DNA of 64,000 bases from a bacterium. Its GTDB lineage: Bacteria > Bacteroidota > Ignavibacteria > SZUA-365. A program made the position numbers and the translations under genes. Below are positions 51,108 through 60,206 of this stretch, in pieces (position 1 is the stretch's first letter; each line of letters starts with the position of its first letter). Under the pieces are notes generated by a model. It searched no databases. It had not been told where the DNA came from and worked only from the letters and a program-made list of their open reading frames with translations. Location: NCBI GenBank assembly GCA_020444325.1, contig JAHLLD010000006.1, positions 172,622-236,621 of the forward strand, read 5' to 3'.

Positions 51108-52226
51108 TTATTTCGCGAGGATCATCTTGCGGGTCTTCTCGAACTGCCCCGCCTTGATACGGGCGAAATACGTACCGCTTGAAAGCGTTTGCCCGAAATC
51201 GTTGATCCCGTTCCAGGTGACTTCATAGCTTCCAGCGGCCATGTTCTCCCCGTTGACGAGAGTGTTCATCAACCTTCCATGGCTGTCATAGATGTACAGG
51301 TACACATTCTCCGACTTCGGAAGTGCGAATTTGATCGTTGTTTTCGGATTGAATGGATTGGGGTAGTTCTGCGAGAGAGAAAATCCGAGAGCAGCTCCGC
51401 CGAGCTGGGTGATACCACTGGTGGCATGCGGATCGCCGTGGCAGGTCTCGCATTCCATCTTGGCTGCCACGTTGTCATTCATCCCGTTTCCATGGCAAGC
51501 CATGCAGTCGGTAACCTCCTGCGGAACAACATACATCGGGTTGAACTCACCGAGCAGGTTTTCATTCAACAGGTACGCGGCATATGCAGCAGTATCACCG
51601 GTGACTCTGGCACATCTCTCCTTGCGTTCGAGATCACCAACTTTCTTCTTTGCGGTATCACACCACATGGTGACGGAAGCATGACAGAGAGGTGAACCCG
51701 ACTCGTTCTGCGGGAGCGCCTCGGTGACCTTGTTCTCGCCGTACCCGGAGTCAACGCCGAGCTGATTGCTCGTATCGGTGGGCAGCATCACCTGAGTGTA
51801 CCAGCCATAGAGTTCGTTGACCAGTTTATCTGATGTCGCCTTTTCGCTCACGAGCGAGATCAAGGCGGCAGCCCCGTTAATGGTGCCACAGGTGGCCCCC
51901 CACCCTGCGCCACCACCATGGCCATATATCATGATCTCAGGTGGAAAGCTATCCCACGGTTCCCCGATTTGCTTGCGCAGCTCGAACATTATTCCATAGA
52001 ACGCACCGTACGAGCATCCCTTCCCGCTCCAAAACGCATCGTGCGCAGCGATGCGTACAGCTTCGATATCGAGTTCCGCATACGGATATGGCCACGCGGC
52101 CGTTTTCGTGAAGGCCTGGAGCGGTTTCAAGTCCATTGCATTGAGCGCGGCTGCTCCCACTGCGATCCCTGCCACATACTTTGTTCCATTTCTCAGGAAC
52201 TGTTTCCTGGTAAGGTTTTGATTCAT
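51108..52226 (-). CDS. C_GCAxxG_C_C / split-Soret cytochrome-like protein with sorting domain
   Basis: A 372-residue exported protein in three parts. It opens with a signal that looks Tat-like (LTRKQFLRNGTKYVAGIAVGAAAL). The C_GCAxxG_C_C region follows (GKGCSYGAFYGIMFEL; GWGATCGTINGAAALISL). Two haem-binding motifs, CMACH and CETCH, match split-Soret cytochrome c. The last 90 residues are a sorting/FlgD-like domain (LSQNYPNPFNPKTTIKFALP, GRLMNTLVNG). I know no other case of this core joined to a type IX sorting domain. The arsR immediately upstream (52316-52624) is co-directional, 89 bases away, and probably controls it. Confidence 0.75.
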   Translation of the reverse strand: MNQNLTRKQFLRNGTKYVAGIAVGAAALNAMDLKPLQAFTKTAAWPYPYAELDIEAVRIAAHDAFWSGKGCSYGAFYGIMFELRKQIGEPWDSFPPEIMIYGHGGGAGWGATCGTINGAAALISLVSEKATSDKLVNELYGWYTQVMLPTDTSNQLGVDSGYGENKVTEALPQNESGSPLCHASVTMWCDTAKKKVGDLERKERCARVTGDTAAYAAYLLNENLLGEFNPMYVVPQEVTDCMACHGNGMNDNVAAKMECETCHGDPHATSGITQLGGAALGFSLSQNYPNPFNPKTTIKFALPKSENVYLYIYDSHGRLMNTLVNGENMAAGSYEVTWNGINDFGQTLSSGTYFARIKAGQFEKTRKMILAK

Positions 52227-52315
52227 TGTGCATCTCCGGCTGATAATGGTGAGTCTATTCAGCCCAGGTGGGCTTCTATCGAGATGAAAACGAAGATGGA
52301 GATGGCTCGCCCCGC

Positions 52316-52624
52316 TTATGGCACCAAGGCTTTGATGCGGCTTTGCAGGGCATCGAGTACAATTGCTTCCGAGTCATTCAAGAGGTCGAAAACCGCGGGA
52401 TTCGAAACCCGCAGCATGGTCCGTATGCCATCCTTCCGTGCGCGGAGTACCCCTGCACTGACGAGGACTTTGACATGGCGCGAAATATTCGACTGCTCCA
52501 GCTGCAGGACATCAGGCAATTCACATTGGCAACGTTCACCATCGGTAAGGAAAGCAACAATCCTCAACCTGTTGGGATGACCGAGTGCCGTAAACATTTC
52601 GGCAAGAAGGTCGTGATGCTCCAT
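52316..52624 (-). CDS. ArsR-family metalloregulator (third copy)
   Basis: A 102-residue winged-helix repressor: MFTALGHPNRLRIVAFLTDGERCQCELPDVLQLEQSNISRHVKVLVSAGVLRARKDGIRTMLRVSN. The ERCQCEL segment (C32, C34) corresponds to the ELCVCDL As(III) site, with the spacing of the cysteines kept. Met at 52624 was chosen because the fold begins there; the frame stays open for another 69 codons. Two dyads just upstream (52647-52683) are likely operators. The split-Soret-like gene is its likely target. Confidence 0.85.
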   Translation of the reverse strand: MEHHDLLAEMFTALGHPNRLRIVAFLTDGERCQCELPDVLQLEQSNISRHVKVLVSAGVLRARKDGIRTMLRVSNPAVFDLLNDSEAIVLDALQSRIKALVP

Positions 52625-52646
52625 ATATATTTGCGTCCTTTCAATG

Positions 52647-52683
52647 CATGTATGATTACATGTCAATATGTACAAGTATACAT
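52647..52683. promoter_or_regulatory. Two phased dyads upstream of the third arsR
   Basis: CATGTA-N4-TACATG at 52647-52662 and ATGTA-N6-TACAT at 52668-52683. The starts are 21 bases apart, or two helical turns. Both share the half-site ATGTA. They lie 23-59 bases before the arsR start at 52624 and are good candidates for its autoregulatory sites. Confidence 0.6.
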
Positions 52684-52854
52684 GGAATGTCAATAGCGGA
52701 TTGCCGCTGGAGAACAACGTTTTCAGAGCTTTGCCTGCGATGTTCAGGTTGTTTATGTTTGAGTGCAATACTGACAGATCATGCGGGCGCCGGCCCGCGA
52801 ACATCATACGGAACGGAGGACTGGAATGCATGCAGTTCCGAAACCATCGACGGG

Positions 52855-53001
52855 GTATTGTACTACCTCGCGCCGACGCTTGGAGCGAGCATCTCCGGCA
52901 TCCTCATGCCGTTCGAGCTGGCCGAAATACTGCTTGCGATCTGGCCGGTGATTAACGGGCTCCCTGCGCCTACTCCAGAGCCTGCTGCTGAATCGGTCTG
53001 A
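52855..53001 (+). pseudogene. Possible C-terminal remnant of a DUF4386-family membrane protein
   Basis: A plus-strand open stretch reads VLYYLAPTLGASISGILMPFELAEILLAIWPVINGLPAPTPEPAAESV and then stops. The segment (F/L)-P-F-E-(L)-x-E-I-x-L-A-I-W is like the last helix of DUF4386 membrane proteins. No plausible beginning of the gene, ribosome site or upstream helices are present, so it would be a decayed fragment. It lies in the 500-base spacer between the third arsR and cydA. Confidence 0.3.
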
Positions 53002-53120
53002 TGGTGACATACTCCCGGAAGGAATTCATTTCCTCCAAAATCTGTTAGCCTTGAAGCGCATCACATATATGTACACACCGTGATGTGAATACACGCAGCA
53101 CCTTATGAAAGGATCTCCCC

Positions 53121-54557
53121 ATGGATCTTGACGTCCTTTTTCTCTCCCGCTTCCAGTTCGCCCTCACGATCATGTTTCATTACCTGTTCCCGCCGCTGTC
53201 GATCGGACTCGGCGTGGTCATGGTCATTACCGAGGGAATGTTTCTCAAGACGAAGAACCGCCAGTACGAAGTCATGGCGCGGTTCTGGACAAAGATTTTT
53301 GCCGTGGTATTCGCGATGGGCGTTGCCACGGGTATCGTGATGGAGTTTGAATTCGGCACCAACTGGGCGACGTATTCGCGCTATGTCGGTGACGTGTTCG
53401 GCTCTCCCCTCGCCGCGGAAGGTGTGTTCGCCTTCTTCCTCGAATCCGGTTTCCTCGCCGTTCTCGTCTTCGGCTGGGATCGTGTCGGACCGAAGATGCA
53501 CTTTTTCTCCACACTCATGGTGGCCTTCGGCTCCATGTTTTCCGCGGTATGGATTGTCGTGGCGAATTCCTGGCAGCAGACGCCGGCGGGATTCCACATC
53601 GTGGGTGAAGGCATGATGGCCCGGGCCGAAATCACGGACTTCTGGACGATGGTGTTCAACCCCTCCTCCGTCGACCGGCTGACGCATACGCTCATTGGCG
53701 CATTCATCCTTGGCGGTTTTTTCGTCATGAGCATCACGGCATGGTATATCCTGCACAAGCGGCATATGGTCGTGGCGAAACAGGGATTCACTATCGGACT
53801 CGCGGTTGCCACAATCGCATCCCTCGCCGCGCTGGTCAGCGGACACCATCAGGCCCAGACCGTGTCGGTGACGCAACCTGCGAAGCTCGCCACGTTTGAA
53901 GGACATTTTAAAACAGGTCCGGCCGATCTCTGGTTGTTCGGCATCCCGGATCCGGATCAGCAGAAAGTGCATATGGGTATCGCCATTCCGGGAGGACTCA
54001 GTTTCCTCGTGCACGGCGATTTCGATGCGGATGTGACCGGACTGGATGCCATTCCCGAAGACGAACATCCCCCACTGCAAATCCCGTTTCAGACCTATCA
54101 TCTGATGGTGGCCCTGGGGATGTATTTCATCTTCATCACCCTGCTGGCCTCATTTTTCCGATGGCGGGGCACGCTGTTCGACAAGCGATGGCTGCTCTGG
54201 GTATTCGTCTTCAGTATCATCGGCCCCTACATCGCCAACCAGGCAGGATGGATCGCCGCCGAAGTCGGCCGTCAGCCCTGGATTGTCTACGGTTTGCTCA
54301 GGACCAGCGACGCGCTGAGTAAAGCCGTTTCCGCCGAGGAAGTTCTGACCAGCATCATTCTCTTCACGATTATTTATCTCTTCCTCTTCGCCATCTGGCT
54401 GTACATCATGAATGACAAGATCAAGCACGGACCCGATGACGTCTCCGAGTTGGAGTCCGGCATGGAGGGTGGACTACTGGAAACCGTGGGAGAGAGGGCC
54501 GGCACCGGAGGTGCATCGCTGACCAATCCCCGCGACAAAGACGGAAAGGAGGGCTAG
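53121..54557 (+). CDS. cydA: Cytochrome bd quinol oxidase subunit I
   Basis: A 478-residue polytopic membrane protein. [24 protein letters not shown] gives the haem ligand His20. [26 protein letters not shown] and the quinol-loop region are present. [12 protein letters not shown] near residue 376 is the CydA signature. It is shorter than the E. coli enzyme, so the Q-loop is of the short type. The acidic tail after the last helix ends in a Lys/Asp-rich stretch. cydB follows after 4 bases. This oxidase reduces O2 with menaquinol and gives respiration under low oxygen or nitrosative stress. Confidence 0.95.
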   Translation: MDLDVLFLSRFQFALTIMFHYLFPPLSIGLGVVMVITEGMFLKTKNRQYEVMARFWTKIFAVVFAMGVATGIVMEFEFGTNWATYSRYVGDVFGSPLAAEGVFAFFLESGFLAVLVFGWDRVGPKMHFFSTLMVAFGSMFSAVWIVVANSWQQTPAGFHIVGEGMMARAEITDFWTMVFNPSSVDRLTHTLIGAFILGGFFVMSITAWYILHKRHMVVAKQGFTIGLAVATIASLAALVSGHHQAQTVSVTQPAKLATFEGHFKTGPADLWLFGIPDPDQQKVHMGIAIPGGLSFLVHGDFDADVTGLDAIPEDEHPPLQIPFQTYHLMVALGMYFIFITLLASFFRWRGTLFDKRWLLWVFVFSIIGPYIANQAGWIAAEVGRQPWIVYGLLRTSDALSKAVSAEEVLTSIILFTIIYLFLFAIWLYIMNDKIKHGPDDVSELESGMEGGLLETVGERAGTGGASLTNPRDKDGKEG

Positions 54558-54561
54558 GAGA

Positions 54562-55578
54562 ATGGATCTCAACACCTTCTGGTTCATACTCATGGGCGCG
54601 CTGCTGACGGGCTACGCCATTCTCGACGGTTTCGATCTCGGCGTGGGGATTCTGCACCTCTTCGTGAAAAAGGATGAAGAACGCCGCCTGCTCATGAATT
54701 CCATCGGTCCCCTCTGGGACGGCAATGAAGTCTGGCTCGTGACCTTCGGTGGCGCATTGTTCGCGGCCTTCCCCCACGCATACGCCACCGCGTTCTCCGG
54801 CTTTTACCTTCCATTCATGCTGCTACTTTTCGCCCTGATATTCCGCGCCGTGTCGATGGAGTTTCGCTCCAAGCAGGAAATGCGCTGGTGGCGGCAGATG
54901 TGGGACGTCAGCTTCACGGGCGCCAGTACGCTGGCGACCTTCCTGTTCGGTGTGGCCGTTGGGAACATGATGAAAGGACTGCCCATTGGTCCCGACATGG
55001 AATACACCGGTGGACTCTTCAATCTGCTGGGCCCCTTCCCCCTGCTCACCGGCGTGCTTGCGGTGGCGACCTTCGCCATGCACGGCTCGATATACCTGTA
55101 CCTGAAAACCGAGGGTAATCTGCAGAAGCGCATTCAGCGCTGGATGTGGACGACCTTCGGCGTATTCCTCGTACTGTATATGCTCACCACCATGGCGACG
55201 CTGGTCATGCTGCCGAGTGCCGTGAAAAACTTCCAGGAAATCCCCTGGGCATGGGTCGTCGTCGTGCTCAACGTGCTGGCCATCGCCAACATCCCGCGAG
55301 CCATTTATCTCGGTAAGCCCGGCTACGCCTTCATCTCATCGGCCGCTACTATTGCTGCGCTAACCTTCCTGTTCGGCTTTGATCTCTTCCCGAACATGAT
55401 CGTTTCCAGCATCGACCCGGCCTACAACCTGACCATCTACAACGCCGCGTCTTCCCAGAAGACCCTCGGCATCATGCGCTGGATCGCCATCCTCGGCATG
55501 CCTTTCGTCCTCAGCTACACCGTCGCGATCTACTGGATCTTCCGCGGCAAAACGAAGCTGGGGAAGTTTTCATACTAG
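54562..55578 (+). CDS. cydB: Cytochrome bd quinol oxidase subunit II
   Basis: A 338-residue membrane protein with the CydB pattern: MDLNTFWFILMGALLTGYAILDGFDLGVGILHLFVKKDEERRLLMNSIGPLWDGNEVWLVTFGGALFAAFPHAYA. The Asp residues in DGFD and WDGNEVW are conserved in the family. No cydX-like gene follows; the hairpin-repeat region starts directly after the stop. Confidence 0.95.
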   Translation: MDLNTFWFILMGALLTGYAILDGFDLGVGILHLFVKKDEERRLLMNSIGPLWDGNEVWLVTFGGALFAAFPHAYATAFSGFYLPFMLLLFALIFRAVSMEFRSKQEMRWWRQMWDVSFTGASTLATFLFGVAVGNMMKGLPIGPDMEYTGGLFNLLGPFPLLTGVLAVATFAMHGSIYLYLKTEGNLQKRIQRWMWTTFGVFLVLYMLTTMATLVMLPSAVKNFQEIPWAWVVVVLNVLAIANIPRAIYLGKPGYAFISSAATIAALTFLFGFDLFPNMIVSSIDPAYNLTIYNAASSQKTLGIMRWIAILGMPFVLSYTVAIYWIFRGKTKLGKFSY

Positions 55579-55602
55579 TAGTTCGGCGCTGACGCGCCGG
55601 TC

Positions 55603-55710
55603 GTTTGTCGCTTGCGCGACAGGTGTTTGTCGCTTGCGCGACAGGTGTTTGTCGCTTGCGCGACAGGCGTTTGTCGCTTGCGCGACAGGCGTTTGTCGCT
55701 TGCGCGACAG
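55603..55710. repeat. Five tandem 22-bp hairpin repeats
   Basis: Copies start at 55603, 55625, 55647, 55669 and 55691 (last truncated by 2). The unit is GTTTGTCGCTTGCGCGACAG followed by GT or GC; within each is the stem TGTCGC-TTGC-GCGACA. Only the last base of the unit varies. The array begins 25 bases after the cydB stop. Confidence 0.95.
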
Positions 55711-55715
55711 AAGAA

Positions 55716-55732
55716 TATGCAGAAAGTGCATA
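55716..55732. repeat. Palindrome TATGCA-N5-TGCATA, copy 5
   Basis: TATGCAGAAAGTGCATA between the tandem repeats and the terminator after cydB. It is the exact reverse complement of the copies at 32310 and 32492. As after rpmB, it is followed by AAAA and then a GC-rich terminator stem. Confidence 0.75.
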
Positions 55733-55738
55733 AAACAG

Positions 55739-55771
55739 CGTCCCCCCGCTCCTGAAAGGAACGGGGGGACG
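55739..55771. terminator. Bidirectional terminator between cydB and fbaB
   Basis: Stem CGTCCCCCCG / CGGGGGGACG with an inner CC/GG pair and a small loop. It lies between the convergent cydB and fbaB genes and could stop transcription from either side. The flanks have only short A or T runs. Confidence 0.7.
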
Positions 55772-55803
55772 AAAACGACAGTCACGAAGTGGCTGGCAAC
55801 GCC

Positions 55804-55843
55804 GTCCCGCTTAGCGGGACAACTACGCGCCGTATCGCGGCGC
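55804..55843. repeat. Two hairpins at the fbaB 3' end
   Basis: GTCCCGC-TTA-GCGGGAC (55804-55820) and GCGCCG-TATCG-CGGCGC (55827-55843), the second ending 3 bases before the fbaB stop codon. Each has a stem of 6-7 and a loop of 3-5, like the tandem units upstream but with different stems. Confidence 0.7.
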
Positions 55844-55845
55844 TA

Positions 55846-56901
<1,056 letters not shown>

Positions 56902-57091
56902 GGCGGATCAATCACTGCTGTTGAGACATTGGATGTTCTTCAATGTACAATATGCGCATAATCAGGACAAACATCCTCGTGATGTACCGCATCCTTCTCC
57001 GTTGCTGTAAAATATCTGCGCGAGTGGGAATGATTTGCAGTCCGGCGCATGTTACACAGTGAAGATTCTCACTACTCATCTGTCCGTAGCC

Positions 57092-58015
57092 ATGTCGAAA
57101 CATATTCTCCTGACCGGAGGCACCGGTCTGATTGGTTCCCGCGTCACCAGGGAACTGACCCGCCGCGGAGACACCGTCACCATTCTCACCCGAAATCCCA
57201 AACGCGCAGGGGACAAGCTTCCCGATGGCGTGAACATTCTTCGCTGGCTCAGCGACGACGACGACGACTGGCAGTCTGCCGTCGCCGAAGTGGACGCCAT
57301 CATTCATCTTGCAGGTGAATCCATCGCGGAGGAGCGCTGGTCAGATGCGTACAAGCAGCGCATTTACGACAGCCGCATCGCTACGGCCGCTGCGCTGATC
57401 GACGCCATGAAAAAAGCGGAGAAGCATCCTTCAGCCATGATTTCCGCTTCGGCTGTCGGGTTTTATGGCGACACGGGTGAGGACCAGGTTGATGAGAGCG
57501 ACGCCCCGGGCAAGGATTTTCTCGCGGAGTTATGCATTGACTGGGAAGCCGCAGTGCGGAAGGCAGAGGAGCTGGATGTGCGCGTGGTGACCACACGTTT
57601 CGGTCTGGTACTCGCGCATGACGGCGGTGTGCTCGACAAACTGCTCACTCCCTTCAAGATGTTTGCCGGTGGTCCCGTCGGCGACGGCGAGCAGTGGTTC
57701 CCCTGGGTGCATATCGACGACGTCGTCGGCATCATCCTCCACGCGCTCGATCATGAGGAAATCAGCGGCGTCCTCAATGCCGTTGCCCCCGGCATTCTCC
57801 GCAACCGAGAATTTGCCGATGCGCTGGGCATGGCGCTTGACCGTCCCTCCCGTTTCAGCGTCCCTGCCTTCGTCATCAAGCTGGCCATGGGCGAGCTCGG
57901 TGAGACGTTGCTTGGCGGACAGCGCGTCAATCCGCGCCGGACGCTGGAGAGCGGCTACGAATTCCAGTACGACAACATCAAGGATGCGCTGGCAGACCTG
58001 GTCGAAAAAGACTGA
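57092..58015 (+). CDS. TIGR01777-family NAD(P)-binding epimerase
   Basis: A 307-residue extended SDR-like protein: MSKHILLTGGTGLIGSRVTREL (nucleotide motif TGGTGLIG, 8-15), IIHLAGESIAEERWS, SASAVGFYGD and FPWVHIDDVVGIILHALDHEEISGVLNAVAP, all hallmarks of the TIGR01777 family. The active-site YxxxK is not clearly present. The Met at 57092 begins the Rossmann strand; upstream in-frame codons do not fit. It is divergent from fbaB and convergent with the HD gene. Substrate unknown. Confidence 0.88.
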   Translation: MSKHILLTGGTGLIGSRVTRELTRRGDTVTILTRNPKRAGDKLPDGVNILRWLSDDDDDWQSAVAEVDAIIHLAGESIAEERWSDAYKQRIYDSRIATAAALIDAMKKAEKHPSAMISASAVGFYGDTGEDQVDESDAPGKDFLAELCIDWEAAVRKAEELDVRVVTTRFGLVLAHDGGVLDKLLTPFKMFAGGPVGDGEQWFPWVHIDDVVGIILHALDHEEISGVLNAVAPGILRNREFADALGMALDRPSRFSVPAFVIKLAMGELGETLLGGQRVNPRRTLESGYEFQYDNIKDALADLVEKD

Positions 58016-58016
58016 C

Positions 58017-58568
58017 TCACACCCCGAGGGAATCCCCGGCATCCGCAAGTGCGGAAATGACGAAGGCTACATGCTCTTCAAAAGGCACGCCGAGTTCTTC
58101 GGCCCCCTGCAGCATATCCTCGCGGCTCACCGCACGGGCAAACCCCTTATCCTTCATCTTCTTCTTGACTGATTTGTACTGCACGCTGCTCATGCTGCGA
58201 TCGGGACGCACATACGCAACAGCCATGAGGAAACCGCAGAGTTCGTCCACCGCAAACAGCGACTTCTCCATCGTGCTCTCACGCGCGACACCGGTATACG
58301 GCGCATGCGACATGATGGCGCGCCGGATATTCTCCGGCCAGCCCGCCTCTTCGAGAATGCGATTTCCCACGAAAGGATGTTCTTCCTCTGTGGGGTGCTT
58401 TTCGTAATCGAAATCGTGCAGCAGTCCGACCATCCCCCACTCTTCCTCATCCTCCCCGAATTTCCGTGCATACGCTCGCATCGCAGCTTCCACCGCGTAC
58501 GCGTGCTTGCGCAGGCTCTCCGATTCCGTGTGTTCATGCAGCAGTGCGAGGGCGTTTTCTCGTGTCAT
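58017..58568 (-). CDS. HD-domain phosphohydrolase-like protein
   Basis: A 183-residue protein with the HD signature: HAYAVEAAMRAYARKFGEDEEEWGMVGLLHDFDYEKHP, where H51-D52 form the metal pair. Further acidic and His residues (EEHPFVGNRILEEAG, AIMSHAPYTG) complete a typical HD fold. The substrate may be a nucleotide or a phosphoester. It lies tail to tail with the epimerase gene (1 base between stops). It is a single gene. Confidence 0.85.
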   Translation of the reverse strand: MTRENALALLHEHTESESLRKHAYAVEAAMRAYARKFGEDEEEWGMVGLLHDFDYEKHPTEEEHPFVGNRILEEAGWPENIRRAIMSHAPYTGVARESTMEKSLFAVDELCGFLMAVAYVRPDRSMSSVQYKSVKKKMKDKGFARAVSREDMLQGAEELGVPFEEHVAFVISALADAGDSLGV

Positions 58569-58605
58569 TGATCCTCCGTTGTCGTATCATCGGCTTGAAA
58601 TAAAT

Positions 58606-58752
58606 GCAACCACCCGCCTCCGTACCTCCGCTGGCGCGTCGGCACTTCGGCGCGGCAGGCCAGAAGACACAGAATAAGACACAGAGTGCACAGAATAAAT
58701 ACCTGGAATCCTGCCTGCCCGCCGTAGCCCTCGGGCGAAGGCGGGTGGTTGC
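58606..58752. repeat. Foldback element with 14-bp perfect inverted ends
   Basis: Ends GCAACCACCCGCCT (58606-58619) and AGGCGGGTGGTTGC (58739-58752) enclose 119 bases. These hold inner pairing (GGCAGG / CCTGCC) and a run of ACACAGA-like tandem units (58672-58694). It lies in the 322-base space between divergent genes, upstream of the PLP enzyme. It could be a small mobile foldback repeat or a regulatory RNA. Nothing in it codes. Confidence 0.6.
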
Positions 58753-58890
58753 CTTTCAACACCCTCGATGCATACCCATGTTGTTTTTCCACGCCCCGGG
58801 CGGTATTTTGATTTTCCGGAGGCGAAAGGGGCTTATTCTGGCTGTAAATGGATAACTCATAGAGAAACAAGCACCTGAATTGGAGTTTTC

Positions 58891-60192
58891 ATGTCTGAGG
58901 ACAACAAAAACGATCGCTATAGCAAAGAAACCCAGCTGATCTACGGGAAGGCCCATTCGATGAAGTGGGATTACGATCATCATGTGGTTCCCCCGCTCAC
59001 CTCTTCAGCGACATACCGTCTCGATTCTGCCCAGCGCGGCGCCCAGGGATTCGTGGAATTCGCAAATACGACGGATGAAACCCGCAACAAGCAGCCCATT
59101 CTCATCTATGATCGCCTCGGCGAGCCGAACAAGGACATTCTCGAGGAAAACCTGGCCTTTGCCGAGGGCGGCGAATGCGCCATCACCTATGGTTGCGGCA
59201 TGGCGGCCATTTCCGCCATTCTCGGCGTGCTGGCGAAAAGCGGCGACGATATCATCGCGCATCGCACCATGTACGGATGCACGTACTCGCTGCTGACGAA
59301 CTGGTATCCCCGTTACAACATCAGCGTGCAGCTGCTGAATCTGCATGATACCGACATGCTGGCATCGGCGATCAAGGATGAAACGCGCGTCATCTACTTT
59401 GAATCCCCCGTCAATCCGACACTCACGCTCATCGACATCGGCTCGATCGCCGACCTGGTGAAAAAAATCAACTCCACCCGTCCCGAAGAAGAGTACATAC
59501 GCATTGTGGTTGACAACACATTTGCCACCCCGTATTGCCAGCGTCCGATCGAACTCGGCGCCGACTTCGTTGTGCATTCGCTGACCAAGGGCATCGGCGG
59601 CTTTGGTACGGATATGGGCGGCGTGGTCGTGGGACCCGAGAAATACCGCGACATGCTGCTGCTGTATCGCAAGGATTTCGGCGGTGTGCTTTCCCCGAAA
59701 GCCGCGTGGCCGACGCTGGTGTACGGACTCCCCACGCTGTCATTGCGTGTCCAGCGGCAGATCGAAAGTGCGAAAACCATCGCGGAGTATCTCGAGAAAC
59801 ATCCGAAAGTCAAGGCCGTCGCCTATCCCGGACTCCCGAGCTTCCCGCAGTACGAGCTGGCGCAGAAGCAGATGCGCAGCTACGACGGCAGCTTCGCGCC
59901 GGGTACGCTGATGTATTTCACGCTCAAGAGCGATTCGCCGCAGGACAGTCGTGATCGCGGCGAAAAGCTGATCAACTATGCGGCGGACAAGGCGTACGCC
60001 ATCACCCTGGCCGTGAGTCTCGGACACACCCGTACGCTGATCGAGCATCCGGGGTCGATGACGCATTCCTCGATTCCCGCTGAAGAGCAGGTGCAGCGCG
60101 GCATGGATCCGGGCGGCATCCGTCTTTCCATCGGCATCGAACGGCCCGAAGACATCATCCAGGATCTCGAAGAAGGCCTGGCTCAGATCTGA
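58891..60192 (+). CDS. Cys/Met-metabolism PLP-dependent enzyme (cystathionine gamma-synthase/lyase family)
   Basis: A 433-residue fold-type I PLP enzyme. It carries YGCGMAAISAILGVLAKSGDDIIAHRTMYGCTYSLL, FESPVNPTLTLIDI, the PLP lysine K233 in VHSLTKGIGGFG, and a C-terminal GGIRLSIGIERPEDIIQDLEEGLAQ. Family members act as cystathionine synthase or lyase, methionine gamma-lyase or homocysteine synthase; the sequence alone does not separate them. The family's usual length is about 400, so it is slightly long at the N terminus. The next gene begins 14 bases after its stop. Confidence 0.88.
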   Translation: MSEDNKNDRYSKETQLIYGKAHSMKWDYDHHVVPPLTSSATYRLDSAQRGAQGFVEFANTTDETRNKQPILIYDRLGEPNKDILEENLAFAEGGECAITYGCGMAAISAILGVLAKSGDDIIAHRTMYGCTYSLLTNWYPRYNISVQLLNLHDTDMLASAIKDETRVIYFESPVNPTLTLIDIGSIADLVKKINSTRPEEEYIRIVVDNTFATPYCQRPIELGADFVVHSLTKGIGGFGTDMGGVVVGPEKYRDMLLLYRKDFGGVLSPKAAWPTLVYGLPTLSLRVQRQIESAKTIAEYLEKHPKVKAVAYPGLPSFPQYELAQKQMRSYDGSFAPGTLMYFTLKSDSPQDSRDRGEKLINYAADKAYAITLAVSLGHTRTLIEHPGSMTHSSIPAEEQVQRGMDPGGIRLSIGIERPEDIIQDLEEGLAQI

Positions 60193-60206
60193 GAGAAAGG
60201 ACGCCC

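Larger units (their letters stand above)
55579..55845. other. Hairpin-dense spacer between cydB and fbaB
   Basis: 267 bases between convergent genes with no coding potential. In order: a hairpin CGGCGC-TGAC-GCGCCG (55584-55599), five tandem hairpin units (55603-55710), the TATGCA palindrome (55716-55732), a strong terminator stem (55739-55771) and two more hairpins (55804-55820, 55827-55843). At least ten stem-loops in succession. Confidence 0.8.

Noticed and set aside
53966..53985. AGCAGAAAGTGCATA in cydA as a further motif copy
   Set aside because: Only the right half and spacer match; the left arm TATGCA is absent, so no palindrome forms.
53103..54101. 332-codon minus-strand frame opposite cydA
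   Set aside because: cydA is certain from its quinol oxidase signature. The antisense product is charged and repetitive with no known domain.
55603..55710. CRISPR or coding repeat protein
   Set aside because: There are no unique spacers (units abut at 22 bases). A frame through the array gives a short repetitive peptide without a start site, so it is tandem DNA.
58569..58890. SAM riboswitch upstream of the Cys/Met PLP enzyme
   Set aside because: No SAM-I, SAM-II or SAM-IV core could be traced; the prominent pairing is a long foldback with GC-rich ends. It is kept as a repeat instead.
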